Shown here: in pieces, positions 52,361 through 61,867 of the stretch | Layout of the letters: each line of letters starts with the position of its first letter | Position numbering within the stretch: the first letter of the stretch is position 1 | Origin: Chloroflexi bacterium HGW-Chloroflexi-2 | GTDB lineage: Bacteria > Chloroflexota > Anaerolineae > Anaerolineales > Anaerolineaceae | Direction: 5' to 3' | Assembly: GCA_002840735.1 (NCBI GenBank) | Contig: PHBY01000008.1 | Coordinates: forward strand, 186,001 to 250,000 | DNA: 64,000 nucleotides | Made by a program: the position numbers and the translations under genes | Notes under the pieces: generated by a model | Told to the model about the DNA's origin: nothing | Databases searched by the model: none | What the model saw: only the letters and a program-made list of their open reading frames with translations

Positions 52361-52891
52361 ATGAAATCAATATTTGGAACCAAATACCTGTTTTTCCCAA
52401 TCATTATCACACTCTTTTTATTGATTCCTGAAAATGTGGTTTGGGGAGGTCAAAGTTTTCAGACAGTACCCACCATCGGTCCATCACCCACCCCGACCAG
52501 AACACTGTCCATTACTGCTACACAACCGGCCAGTACCGGTACACCAATGAATAAACCAACTTCCACTCCAGTTTTGATTACTCCCGTGGCTGCAAGCGCT
52601 ACTTTTACCGCAGAAGCAACCAGGTCATCACTTTCTGCGACCTCTGAGCCACAAAAAACCGAATCAATTTCCGCAACAGATGATCCTTCACCACCGGATA
52701 ACACTTCGGTGGTTATTTTGCCAATGGTTTCTAGTGGCGATTCGACGCCAGGCGAACAATCCAGCCAGGAAAGTAATAAACCTATCCCGGCTTTTGTATT
52801 TCCATTGGTGGTGGTATTGTTATTCGTGATCATTTATCTCTCCACCAGATGGTCGTTGAAAAAACCACAGGATGAAATTCAACCCAAATAA
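52361..52891 (+). CDS. Thr-rich membrane-anchored small protein (VVWGG type), paralogue
   Basis: 176 residues with the same design as the previous gene: signal sequence, 'NVVWGGQSFQTVPTIGPSPT', Ser/Thr/Pro stalk (~115 residues), TM 'IPAFVFPLVVVLLFVIIYLS' and basic tail. The stalk differs freely, whereas the VVWGG-FQTVPT segment is conserved. The 258 bp before it contain no gene. Stop lies 3 bp before the DUF4012 gene. Confidence 0.7.
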   Translation: MKSIFGTKYLFFPIIITLFLLIPENVVWGGQSFQTVPTIGPSPTPTRTLSITATQPASTGTPMNKPTSTPVLITPVAASATFTAEATRSSLSATSEPQKTESISATDDPSPPDNTSVVILPMVSSGDSTPGEQSSQESNKPIPAFVFPLVVVLLFVIIYLSTRWSLKKPQDEIQPK

Positions 52892-52894
52892 CAA

Positions 52895-54799
52895 ATGACC
52901 AAAAAGAAACTGATCCTGGTTTTTATTCTTGTCCTTGCTGCGGGCGTGGTATTCTGGGGAATTAATCTGACACGTCACACCATCCATCTTTACCAGGCAC
53001 GCCAGGAAGTTAAAATGATGCTACTGGGAGGTCTGGAAAGTGTCTCACCGAATTATGCTTTTCAGCTTCTGAATGAGGTTGAACAGGATCTATCAGTCAT
53101 AGACCGCAGCCTGGGATGGTCGTATCCGCTATTGAACGTCACGGGGAAACTGACATCTCAGGTGCAGCCATCCATCAAGTACTTAAAATCATTAACCCGC
53201 TATACCCTCCTGTTTGAGGAAAAATTAGCGCCGTTTATGAACCGGGAAATGGATAGTGGTGTCGAATTGACCAGCCTGATCAATGATATTTTGAGTGACG
53301 AGGCTTTAATCGCCCAGGCAAAATTTTACTCGGAAGAGATCGAACGCCAACATGCCAGAATTGAAATTTCAGCTTTGCCGTTCCGCTTTCAGGATGATTT
53401 TCAGATGCTGGAACCCTTCATTCCGGCCATCATCTCATCCGGGAAGATATTTCCGTTATTGCCAGACCTGGCGGGTATGAATGCACCTGCTCAATATTTA
53501 TTGTTGGCGTTGAATCATGATGAATTGCGTGGCGGTGGTGGCTTTATCACCGCTATGGGTACCGCCACACTGAACAGTTTGATCGATATTGATTTTGAAA
53601 TGCAGGATTCCTATCAGGTGGATGATCTGACCAAAGCGTATCCACTCCCCCCGCAACCGCTGCAGGATTACATGTTGGCCGGGATCTGGGTGCCGCGTGA
53701 TGGAAACTGGTCTGCTGATTTTCCCACCTCAGCCCAGACCGTTCAAAATTTGTATGAATTGTCCACCGCTCAAAAAACAAATGCTGTCATCGCCTTTGAT
53801 CAACACACCGTTCAAAAGTTTCTGGAGGTAATGGGACCCATCAATATCGATCCCTCACAGGAATTGTGGGTAAATTCGGACAATGTGCTGGAATATATGT
53901 ACGAAAGCTGGGGGCAGGCCAGTGATTCCGAAAATTGGTGGGCCAATCGCAAAGATTTTGTGGGCATTCTGGGTAAAGCCATGTTGCAAAGTCTGATCAA
54001 TACCCGCGATTATAAAAAAATGATCGCCCTGGCAAAAGTCTCGCATGAATTGCTGCAAAGCGGTCATCTAATGCTTTATTTCAATGAACCAGCTATCCAA
54101 TCTTTACTGGCAGAAATGGATTTGGATGCTGCGGTTCAATATCAAGGCGGCGATTTTTTGTACTGGGTGGATTCCAATATTGGCTTCAATAAAGTTGATG
54201 CGGTTATCATACGTAAATTGACCTACGCAGTCGATTTAACCGATCTGGATAACCCCACAGCGCATCTGACCATGGAATATGAACATCCTATCGATGTTGA
54301 GGTGCCCTGCGTGCATGAAGCCACCTATGGCAAAGATATTGCCTACACCAACATGTTCCAGCGCTGTTATTGGGATTACTGGCGGGTTTATACAGCCCCT
54401 TCTACGAAATTGCTGAATGCCAATGTTCAATCTGTGCCGGGCGACCTGCTGCTGAGTGGAAATGACTGGCTGGGGGATTTGGATCTGGAGAGTGATTTAC
54501 CTGGCTTGGGGATGATTGCCGGGTTGCAAATTGTCCCTACCAATGCTACCAGGCAGATTGTGCTGAATCTGGCTTTGTCACCAGAGATTCTAACCTATCA
54601 ATCTGGTGTCATCGGTTACCAACTAACCTTACACAAACAATTAGGTTTGACCGAGTTGCCAATATTGATCAAAATAAAAATTCCAAATAATTATAAATTC
54701 TACGAAACTCCGAATTTTTATATAAACAATAATTTAGGAAACGTTTCGATTAGAATAAATAAAAATATTGAAAAATTATATTTTGCTTTTTATAGATAA
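52895..54799 (+). CDS. DUF4012 membrane-anchored protein with AT-rich 3' end
   Basis: 634 residues: N-terminal TM (LILVFILVLAAGVVFWGI), coiled region, then DUF4012 core ('YLLLALNHDELRGGGGFITA', 'VIAFDQHTVQKFLEVMGPIN', 'FNEPAIQSLLAEMDLDAAVQ'). DUF4012 proteins occur near polysaccharide genes; function unknown. From about 54,660 the base composition becomes very AT-rich (codons KIKIPNNYKFYETPNFYINN), unlike the rest of the gene, and this continues into the next two genes, so the natural C-terminus may have been replaced. Confidence 0.85.
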   Translation: MTKKKLILVFILVLAAGVVFWGINLTRHTIHLYQARQEVKMMLLGGLESVSPNYAFQLLNEVEQDLSVIDRSLGWSYPLLNVTGKLTSQVQPSIKYLKSLTRYTLLFEEKLAPFMNREMDSGVELTSLINDILSDEALIAQAKFYSEEIERQHARIEISALPFRFQDDFQMLEPFIPAIISSGKIFPLLPDLAGMNAPAQYLLLALNHDELRGGGGFITAMGTATLNSLIDIDFEMQDSYQVDDLTKAYPLPPQPLQDYMLAGIWVPRDGNWSADFPTSAQTVQNLYELSTAQKTNAVIAFDQHTVQKFLEVMGPINIDPSQELWVNSDNVLEYMYESWGQASDSENWWANRKDFVGILGKAMLQSLINTRDYKKMIALAKVSHELLQSGHLMLYFNEPAIQSLLAEMDLDAAVQYQGGDFLYWVDSNIGFNKVDAVIIRKLTYAVDLTDLDNPTAHLTMEYEHPIDVEVPCVHEATYGKDIAYTNMFQRCYWDYWRVYTAPSTKLLNANVQSVPGDLLLSGNDWLGDLDLESDLPGLGMIAGLQIVPTNATRQIVLNLALSPEILTYQSGVIGYQLTLHKQLGLTELPILIKIKIPNNYKFYETPNFYINNNLGNVSIRINKNIEKLYFAFYR

Positions 54800-54843
54800 T
54801 TTGTTATTCTATTTAGATAATAATATAGTAATTTAGAGACAAC

Positions 54844-56298
54844 ATGAATCATAAATTTATAAAATTATCAATAAATTTTATTATTATCTCTATAATTTTT
54901 AACTCGTTTAGTTCAAAATCTTATGCACAAAATATTCAAGTCGATACTTGTCATTTTGGCATAAATAACGTTTATAAATTTATTGATGGTTATGATATGA
55001 CTATTTTAGGAGCTGACAGCTACATTAACTGGGACATTAAGAATGATCCCATTGAACCTGAAAATTATCAACATGTTAAAGTTATAAGAGTCTGGGGAAA
55101 TAACGATAAATTTGAGATAACAAAATCCAATCTTCCTGATCAATTAGATATTTATCCTGGCTCAATTTGGATTATTGGTAACGAACCGGATACTACATAT
55201 GAAGATCAGGATAACTTAACTGCTGAAACTTATGCACTTAGATTTGTAGAATTGAGTTCAATTATTCGTAATCATGATCCATCAGCATTAATTGGATTTG
55301 CGCCTATTGTTCAACCATCACCTGTTCGGATTTTTTATCTTGAATTAGTTATAGCCGAAATGGAAAAATTATTAAGTGGAACTGAGATTTCGATCTCAGA
55401 TACTTTTGATATTTGGACAATACATGCGTTCCTGCTTAATGAAATGCCTAAAGAATGGGGAACTGGACTTCCTCAAGGGATTACGATGGAAATGCTAGAT
55501 GAGAATCATCAACCATTAGATTTGGATTATAGAACTGATACCCATTCCATGACTCTTTTCAAACAATTGATTATTAATTTTCGTCAATGGATTTTTCATG
55601 TTGGTCTGGGAGATAAACCACTTTGGATTACTGAATATGGAAGTCTTATGCCTTACTATTATGTCCCTGAAAATGAGACAATTGAATTTATGATTGAAAC
55701 ATTCGACTTTTTGTTATCTTATAAAGATCCAACCTATGGTTTTTTACCCGATAACAATCGATTAGTCCAAAAATGGTATTGGTTTAGCTTAAATCATTCA
55801 ATCTATGATAAAGGTGGTTCATTGTATAATCTTGATATAAATTCAGAAACCAATACAGGGTTATCTTTCCGTCAATATGAACCAAATTCAGAATTTGTTG
55901 ATCAAAAGAATCCAGATTTTGAACCTATTTCCATTGAGGAAATAAGTCCATTAAGGTATTCTGAAATTGAAGGGAATGTAGATTATTTAATTAAAATCCG
56001 TGTAAGAAACCATGTTAGTTCAGATCACATCTCTAATTTTGTATTACATCTTTATGATGAGAACGACAATAAAATTTCATCAAATATTGGCTATACAGTA
56101 AGATGTGGTGGAGACGGTTTTACGAATTTGATTTATTCAAATATTACTCCAGGTTCAATAAAATCAAATTTTAAATTTGTTGTTGAAACAAATTCATCAG
56201 AAGATATTAATCCATCTAATGATGAGTTAATGATAAAGGAACCGATTGAATTTTTGGGACTTCCAAGGCTAATTTATTTGCCATTAATATACAAATAA
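54844..56298 (+). CDS. Secreted glycoside-hydrolase-like protein with C-terminal LPL tag
   Basis: 484 residues: signal peptide ending 'SYA-QN', a TIM-barrel-like domain with 'GSIWIIGNEPDTTYEDQDNL' (acid/base Glu in NEPD) and 'LWITEYGSLM' (nucleophile Glu), both typical of clan A glycosidases, then a ~110-residue Ig-like domain and the end IYLPLIYK. Specificity unknown. The gene is strikingly AT-rich next to its neighbours, suggesting transfer. Its terminal tag matches those at 48,051 and 57,054. Confidence 0.7.
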   Translation: MNHKFIKLSINFIIISIIFNSFSSKSYAQNIQVDTCHFGINNVYKFIDGYDMTILGADSYINWDIKNDPIEPENYQHVKVIRVWGNNDKFEITKSNLPDQLDIYPGSIWIIGNEPDTTYEDQDNLTAETYALRFVELSSIIRNHDPSALIGFAPIVQPSPVRIFYLELVIAEMEKLLSGTEISISDTFDIWTIHAFLLNEMPKEWGTGLPQGITMEMLDENHQPLDLDYRTDTHSMTLFKQLIINFRQWIFHVGLGDKPLWITEYGSLMPYYYVPENETIEFMIETFDFLLSYKDPTYGFLPDNNRLVQKWYWFSLNHSIYDKGGSLYNLDINSETNTGLSFRQYEPNSEFVDQKNPDFEPISIEEISPLRYSEIEGNVDYLIKIRVRNHVSSDHISNFVLHLYDENDNKISSNIGYTVRCGGDGFTNLIYSNITPGSIKSNFKFVVETNSSEDINPSNDELMIKEPIEFLGLPRLIYLPLIYK

Positions 56299-56592
56299 TA
56301 ATTTTTCATCCTCTATTTTCATGATAATTATGAATTTTAAAAACTAAAGTTATTAATGAAGAATTACTTAAAGGTTCATTTTCCTTAACCATAAAATCTA
56401 TACTCTATTGATTAACCTTACTCACCATTATGACCAAAAATAACACATCTAAGTTTTATTCAAGATATTCTACTTGCCTAAAAATGGAAAATGTTGTATA
56501 TTGATACTCAGTTGGTTTCCGATTAATAAATAATAATGGATAAATAATCCATCTACTATATATACCTTATATTATCAACAGGGGAGGTACCG
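56299..56592. other. AT-rich intergenic stretch
   Basis: About 290 bp, very AT-rich, no gene or clear hairpin seen. It belongs compositionally to the insert 54,660-57,060. Confidence 0.4.
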
Positions 56593-57054
56593 ATGTTGAA
56601 AAAAACAATAAATATTAAGACAATAATTACTTTAGCAATTATCGCAGTAATAATTAGCCTTGGATCTATTGGAGCCAGTTGGAAAATAGGATTTGCAGTA
56701 ACTAACCCGACAATTCCATTTGTCACATCAGTGACTCCTAGTTCATTATGTGTCGGATCAGGTGATGTGAATGTTACTATAACTGGTAGAAATTTTATTA
56801 ACTATGAAGGTACTTATTACACTTCTATTAGTTGGTTAGGCCCAGGAGACTCATCTCCATCAACCATTGAACCAGAATATATTAGTGAAGATGAAACAAT
56901 ATTAAGGTTTTGGGTAGAATCGTTCAGGTTAACAGAAGCAGGGACAGCATTGGTTGTAGTTGTAAACCATCCAGAACTTGAAAATCCATTTGAACTGGCC
57001 AGTTTTTATATGGACATTAATCATTGTACCTATATTCCACTCATCATGAAATAA
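56593..57054 (+). CDS. Secreted IPT/TIG-domain protein with C-terminal tag
   Basis: 153 residues: signal peptide (IITLAIIAVIISLGSIGAS), one IPT/TIG-like Ig domain ('VTSVTPSSLCVGSGDVNVTI', 'TGRNFINYEGTYYTSISWLG') and the end CTYIPLIMK. Strong GGGGAGG before the ATG. It is a minimal case of domain plus tag. AT-rich like its neighbour. Confidence 0.75.
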   Translation: MLKKTINIKTIITLAIIAVIISLGSIGASWKIGFAVTNPTIPFVTSVTPSSLCVGSGDVNVTITGRNFINYEGTYYTSISWLGPGDSSPSTIEPEYISEDETILRFWVESFRLTEAGTALVVVVNHPELENPFELASFYMDINHCTYIPLIMK

Positions 57055-57081
57055 TCACAAAAAATCATCTACCTCTCATGG

Positions 57082-57105
57082 GGTGACTCAGTCACCTCAT
57101 TTTTT
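57082..57105 (+). terminator. Terminator abutting the next start codon
   Basis: GGTGAC-TCA-GTCACC followed by TCATTTTTT; the T-run ends directly before ATG 57106. Confidence 0.7.
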
Positions 57106-58653
57106 ATGACAAAGAAAATTCTTTCCTCCACCGCCTCTCTTTTTCTCTCTGTCAGTGTGGCGACAGGATTATCTTACCTGTTCACCGTTTCCCAACGACT
57201 GACCTGGGCGAATTTTGGCAATGATGGTGGTGACTTCCTGTCTGCCATTCTAACCGGAGGAATTCCTCACCCCACCGGCTATCCCACTTATACATTTCTG
57301 GGTATTCTCTTCCAAAAAATTCCAGTAGGGGATCCCTATTTTCGGGCAACCATGCTGTCCTGGTTGCCAGCAGCCATCGGTGCAGGCCTTTTAGCCCTCT
57401 TAATCAAGAAGTTATTAAGTGATAAATTGCCATCCATTTCCACACCAACTGCGCTTCTTTCTGGACTGGTGTGGGGTTGGATGCCTTTCCTCTGGTCCCA
57501 GGCTGTCATTATCGAAGTGCATGGTTTGCAGTCCTTATTTTTGGTGCTTGCCCTCTGGTGGATTTGGATTTTATTGCATGGGCAGCAGAGAAAAGTCAAA
57601 ACCTCTTCATTCATCCTTTTATCGTTTTGTTTTGGTTTAGCTATCGGGAACCATATCACCATCCTGCTTTTCCTGCCGGCTATTTTATTTGCATTATGGA
57701 TTGCCTGTAAAAATGGCATGTCCAGACATACCGTTTTTGGACAATTATTGGCTGTCGGATTGGGTACCCTTGTCTATCTTTATTTACCACTTCGTGCAGC
57801 CCACTATCCACCCATCAATTGGGGTAACCCACAATCCTGGCAGGGCTTCTGGTGGGTTATATCAGGCAATCCTTACCAAAAGCTGGTAGCTGCCACTTCA
57901 ATTTCGCAAATATTTACACGCATTTCTGCATTGGCTGGCCTTCTGATTCAACAATTCGGTTATCTGGGTGTGATCCTGGGGGTGATCGGTGCGGTTCAAT
58001 ACAAACATCAAAATAGAAACCTGCCGGTCATTCTGGTTTACCTTTTTATTGCATTTTCCTTTTTTGCTATCTTGTATGGCACCGATGATTCCATCACGTA
58101 TTTGTTAGCGCCTTTTTTGGTTTTTGTCATCTGGATTGGGTTGGGAATCGCGAACATGATTCCATTCACCTGGAGAAAAATTCCGGTGGGTTATGCCTTA
58201 CTGGCGATTTACTCAATAACGGTCATTGCAGCCATTCCAGGTACCATCCAGACAATAAATCCACATCAACAAACTCAACCCGCTGATTATGCCGAATACT
58301 TGATGGAACATTTGCCTGAAAATTCGATTCTGCTGACCAGTGAAGATCGCGATTCCTTTCCAGTCTGGTACTACCATTTTGGTCTGCAACTACGGCCAGA
58401 CCTGGCAGTCATTGTCCTGCCGCTTTCTCAATTCCGCTGGTATCAGGAAACTTTGTCGCATATCTATCCTGGAATCAACTTCCCGGATTTGATATCTCAA
58501 ACCAGCAATAAAAGTAGTGCCTGGGGGGAGCGTGTTCCGGAACTTAATCCGGATCGGCCTGTTTGTAGATCCACCATTCAAAAGGCTACAGGTAATTCAA
58601 TTTATGTGCTCTGTTCAAACGGCCAGAATTATAATTTTGTAATTTCCGAATAA
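57106..58653 (+). CDS. DUF2723 (protein O-mannosyltransferase-like) membrane protein
   Basis: A 515-residue polytopic protein with ~10 TM segments. The first loop has 'NDGGDFLSAILTGGIPHPTGYPTYT', in short form GGDFLSA..GIPHPTGYP, the DUF2723 signature with the catalytic-type Asp of GT-C glycosyltransferases. The C-terminal ~120 residues are soluble and outside ('ILLTSEDRDSFPVWYYHF'). Probably transfers lipid-linked sugar. No ribosome site precedes the ATG, since a terminator hairpin occupies the place. Confidence 0.82.
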   Translation: MTKKILSSTASLFLSVSVATGLSYLFTVSQRLTWANFGNDGGDFLSAILTGGIPHPTGYPTYTFLGILFQKIPVGDPYFRATMLSWLPAAIGAGLLALLIKKLLSDKLPSISTPTALLSGLVWGWMPFLWSQAVIIEVHGLQSLFLVLALWWIWILLHGQQRKVKTSSFILLSFCFGLAIGNHITILLFLPAILFALWIACKNGMSRHTVFGQLLAVGLGTLVYLYLPLRAAHYPPINWGNPQSWQGFWWVISGNPYQKLVAATSISQIFTRISALAGLLIQQFGYLGVILGVIGAVQYKHQNRNLPVILVYLFIAFSFFAILYGTDDSITYLLAPFLVFVIWIGLGIANMIPFTWRKIPVGYALLAIYSITVIAAIPGTIQTINPHQQTQPADYAEYLMEHLPENSILLTSEDRDSFPVWYYHFGLQLRPDLAVIVLPLSQFRWYQETLSHIYPGINFPDLISQTSNKSSAWGERVPELNPDRPVCRSTIQKATGNSIYVLCSNGQNYNFVISE

Positions 58654-58676
58654 AATGCAAGGATAGCGAGTACCCC

Positions 58677-60074
58677 TCACCGGTAATCTCGTCTACGCAC
58701 CTTCAGGAAGATGGCGCAAATAATCGCCTGCATCACCCAGAACAGGATCCCTGGTTTGGCACCAAAGGCAATCGCATCGGTCATACTGAACCCCAGATGG
58801 GCAATCTGACCCCCCAGGAATCCGACCAGGATCACAAAGAACAATTCTTTTGTCATAAAATTCGTTTTAGGATTCGCACTCGAAGGTCTTCTTAATCGCT
58901 TGAGGCTGTCAAATATCATCCAGAATGAGGTCATGTACATGCCGATAAAACCGATCAAGCCCGGAATTCCCAGATCCAATGCCGTCTGCAGAAACAGGTT
59001 ATGGGCATGCCCAATATCTTTCACTGGCACATCTGCCGCAATGGTTTGTAATGGATACAGCACATTCACAATCGTCCGGAATGTATTCATCCCCATGCCG
59101 GTGAAGGCAAAATCCTGAATAGCATAAATGGCGCGCGACCAGATTTCAACCCGGCCGCTTAACGTATTCATCGAGAATGCCATGCTGGCCATACCGCTAT
59201 CCGGGAAAAGTTGATTTACATACGTCATGAATTGGCCGTTCAGGATGTAGTAGGTGAGAATCCCAGCGCCAATGATGAGTAGAAAAATATAACCCCATCT
59301 GATTTTTTGGGGTAACACTACCAGCAATAGCAAAATGAGACCCAATGCCAACCCGATATAGGCTGATCGCGATTGGCTGAAAAGTAAGACCACACTGCTT
59401 AATCCCAGGAAAATTAAATCGATCAGAATGTAAAGGATGATGAGAAATGGAGATATTTGTTTTTTGATCTTCTTGAAACAAATGATCAGCCAGAACAATA
59501 CAACTATCCAGAAGGGAATGATCCAGGTGAGCGCTCCCCCGACTTCATTCGGATGAAACCCTTCACTCAGACCTGGAATCAGGGATGATATTTTTGGGAA
59601 TTGTTCATATACTGAATTGAAAATAATGATTTTGTTGGTTGGCCATTCGATACCCAACAATCCCAGAACGGAAATTCCCACACTTCCAGGGATAAAAATG
59701 AGCGTCGTGATAAAAATACCAATCCTTTTTTTTCCAAAGCGCACCAGGGCAAAAAAGACTGCCATTCCCCAGATCACACCGGTTACCTTTTGTAAGCTGA
59801 CGGCGATATCATAGGTTGCATACAGACTGACCAGAACCTGAATAGCAATCACCAATAATGCCAGATTCATTGGGGTCGATGGAATCGGTTGTCTCTTAGC
59901 CAGAACACTGATCAACCAGGTGAATGGGATTAACAGTAAAATCCAGCTAAATTCGGGCTGGATCATCATAAATAACGGTGTTGCTGCCAATAGAATGAAC
60001 CAACCAAACGAATCAATCGATTCGAGGATACCTTTTATGTTCCACCTGGCTTTATTACTTTTTTGTTCTGACAT
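58677..60074 (-). CDS. O-antigen ligase/polymerase family membrane protein
   Basis: A 465-residue polytopic protein (~11 TM) of the Wzy/WaaL family: long outside loop with 'YVNQLFPDSGMASMAFSMNT', 'LSGRVEIWSRAIYAIQDFAF', 'GMGMNTFR' and 'VPVKDIGHAHNLFLQTALDL', where the conserved H-x-HN motif of O-antigen ligases lies. It polymerises or ligates surface polysaccharide. Convergent with DUF2723 (23 bp) and divergent from the Wzc gene. Confidence 0.85.
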   Translation of the reverse strand: MSEQKSNKARWNIKGILESIDSFGWFILLAATPLFMMIQPEFSWILLLIPFTWLISVLAKRQPIPSTPMNLALLVIAIQVLVSLYATYDIAVSLQKVTGVIWGMAVFFALVRFGKKRIGIFITTLIFIPGSVGISVLGLLGIEWPTNKIIIFNSVYEQFPKISSLIPGLSEGFHPNEVGGALTWIIPFWIVVLFWLIICFKKIKKQISPFLIILYILIDLIFLGLSSVVLLFSQSRSAYIGLALGLILLLLVVLPQKIRWGYIFLLIIGAGILTYYILNGQFMTYVNQLFPDSGMASMAFSMNTLSGRVEIWSRAIYAIQDFAFTGMGMNTFRTIVNVLYPLQTIAADVPVKDIGHAHNLFLQTALDLGIPGLIGFIGMYMTSFWMIFDSLKRLRRPSSANPKTNFMTKELFFVILVGFLGGQIAHLGFSMTDAIAFGAKPGILFWVMQAIICAIFLKVRRRDYR

Positions 60075-60251
60075 AGGTTCTTGGTTAATTGTACTGTAAT
60101 GTTGCTGATCTATTCGCAGGGACTGTAATGATTAAAAACATTAACTCTGCTATGATTTCTCGTTATTTTTTCGAAAATCTGATAAAATCCAAAGCGGAAG
60201 GATCTTCGAAAGTTCCTCAACTGCTTTCAATCTCTGCAATCAAGGTGGACA

Positions 60252-61862
60252 ATGAATTATCAATTACAGGAAACAGAAAATGATTTTGAGAGTATCGACA
60301 TTCGCCAATATCTGGCCTTATTCTGGCAATGGGCCTGGCTGATCGCCCTGGTGACAGTTTTAGCAGGACTGGTGTCTTTTTTGGTCAGTCAGCGCATGAC
60401 ACCAGAGTATTCAGCTTCAACAACCCTTTACATCAATGAGGCACCTTCCACCAAAGCCACCGACTATAACTCCATCATCACCAGCGAGCGCATTTCCGGT
60501 ACTTACTCAAAGATGATCACCACCCGTCCAATCCTGGAAGAAGTTGCCACTCGTGTGGGGGTGACTGTCGGGTATCTGGATGGACGCATCACCGTCAGCC
60601 CCATTCGCGATACCACGCTGATCCAGATCACAGTAAAATCCAGTGATCCTATCCTGGCTGCCCAAATTGCCAATGAATTAGCCAATGTATTCTCTGAACG
60701 TGTTGTTCTGATTCAGGAAGAACGCTTCACTGTTTCAAAAGAAAGCTTGCAAACACAAATTTCCGATATGGAAGCCCAGATTGATGAGGTTATCTCAGCG
60801 CTTGTTACCGAAGATGATGCCGGCGTAAAAGCCAGCCTTGAAACCAAACTAACTCAATATCGCGCCATCTACTCCAACCTGATTCTCAGCTACGAACAAA
60901 TCCGTCTCTCGGAAGCGCAAACAGTCTCAACCGTCATGGCTGTGGACCCAGCGACCGTACCCACACAACCCATCAGTCCTCAGGTGATGCGCAATACAGC
61001 CCTGGCTGCCATGGTGGGATTGATGCTGGCGGTCGGCGTGATTTTCCTGATTGAGGCGCTGGATGATACGATAAAAACTCCAGACGATGTCAAGAAAACC
61101 CTTGGCTTGCCCGTGCTGGGTGTTATCGCCAAGCATGATTCAGAAGAAGGCAAGCCAATCACCAGTACCACACCACGTTCACCGGTTGCAGAGGCTTTCA
61201 GATCTTTACGAACCAATATACAATATACGGCAATTGATTCTCCGCTGGAAAAAATCCTTATAACCAGTACCGATCCCAGAGAAGGCAAGAGCACAGTGGT
61301 GACCAATCTGGGGGTGGTTTTTGCTCAATTAGGAAGAAAAGTAACACTGATTGATGCGGATTTACGCAAGCCCAGCCTGCATCGCAAAGTGGGTGTTCAA
61401 AATCGCACCGGTCTCACTGCTTTGTTTGTTCGATCCATGGACACATTGGAACTGATCATGCAGAAAACAGAAACGCCAAACCTGAATATCATTACTTCAG
61501 GCGAATTACCTCCTAATCCATCCGAATTATTAGGATCGAAAAAGATGAAATCCATATTGGATAAAATTGCGGAATCATCGGATATGATTATTATCGACAG
61601 CCCCCCAGCCCTGGCTGTTACGGATTCTTTGGTTATGGTGCCATATGTGGATGCGGTATTAATCGTTATTAAACCAGGTTTTACCAAAGCAAAAAGTGCC
61701 CTTTTGATCGTTGAACAATTCAAACGCTCCAATGCGAATCTGATCGGCGTTGTGATGAATGAACTCGATCTGGGGCGTTCCCGCTACAGCTACAAATATT
61801 ATCAATACAAAAGCGATAAGAACTACGGAAAGTATTATTCCCACGAGAAAAAATCGGCGTAA
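60252..61862 (+). CDS. Wzc-type polysaccharide co-polymerase/tyrosine autokinase
   Basis: A 536-residue BY-kinase: Wzz domain with two TM segments (about 25-45 and 242-262) and coiled coil, then cytoplasmic kinase with Walker A 'TSTDPREGKSTVVTNLG', A' 'VTLIDADLRKPSLHRKVG', B 'MIIIDSPPAL', and a C-terminal Tyr cluster (SRYSYKYYQYKSDKNYGKYY). Autophosphorylation of that cluster controls polymer length and export. The LMW phosphatase at 42,577 is a possible partner. ATG 60252 with AAGGTGG. Confidence 0.93.
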   Translation: MNYQLQETENDFESIDIRQYLALFWQWAWLIALVTVLAGLVSFLVSQRMTPEYSASTTLYINEAPSTKATDYNSIITSERISGTYSKMITTRPILEEVATRVGVTVGYLDGRITVSPIRDTTLIQITVKSSDPILAAQIANELANVFSERVVLIQEERFTVSKESLQTQISDMEAQIDEVISALVTEDDAGVKASLETKLTQYRAIYSNLILSYEQIRLSEAQTVSTVMAVDPATVPTQPISPQVMRNTALAAMVGLMLAVGVIFLIEALDDTIKTPDDVKKTLGLPVLGVIAKHDSEEGKPITSTTPRSPVAEAFRSLRTNIQYTAIDSPLEKILITSTDPREGKSTVVTNLGVVFAQLGRKVTLIDADLRKPSLHRKVGVQNRTGLTALFVRSMDTLELIMQKTETPNLNIITSGELPPNPSELLGSKKMKSILDKIAESSDMIIIDSPPALAVTDSLVMVPYVDAVLIVIKPGFTKAKSALLIVEQFKRSNANLIGVVMNELDLGRSRYSYKYYQYKSDKNYGKYYSHEKKSA

Positions 61863-61867
61863 ATTCT

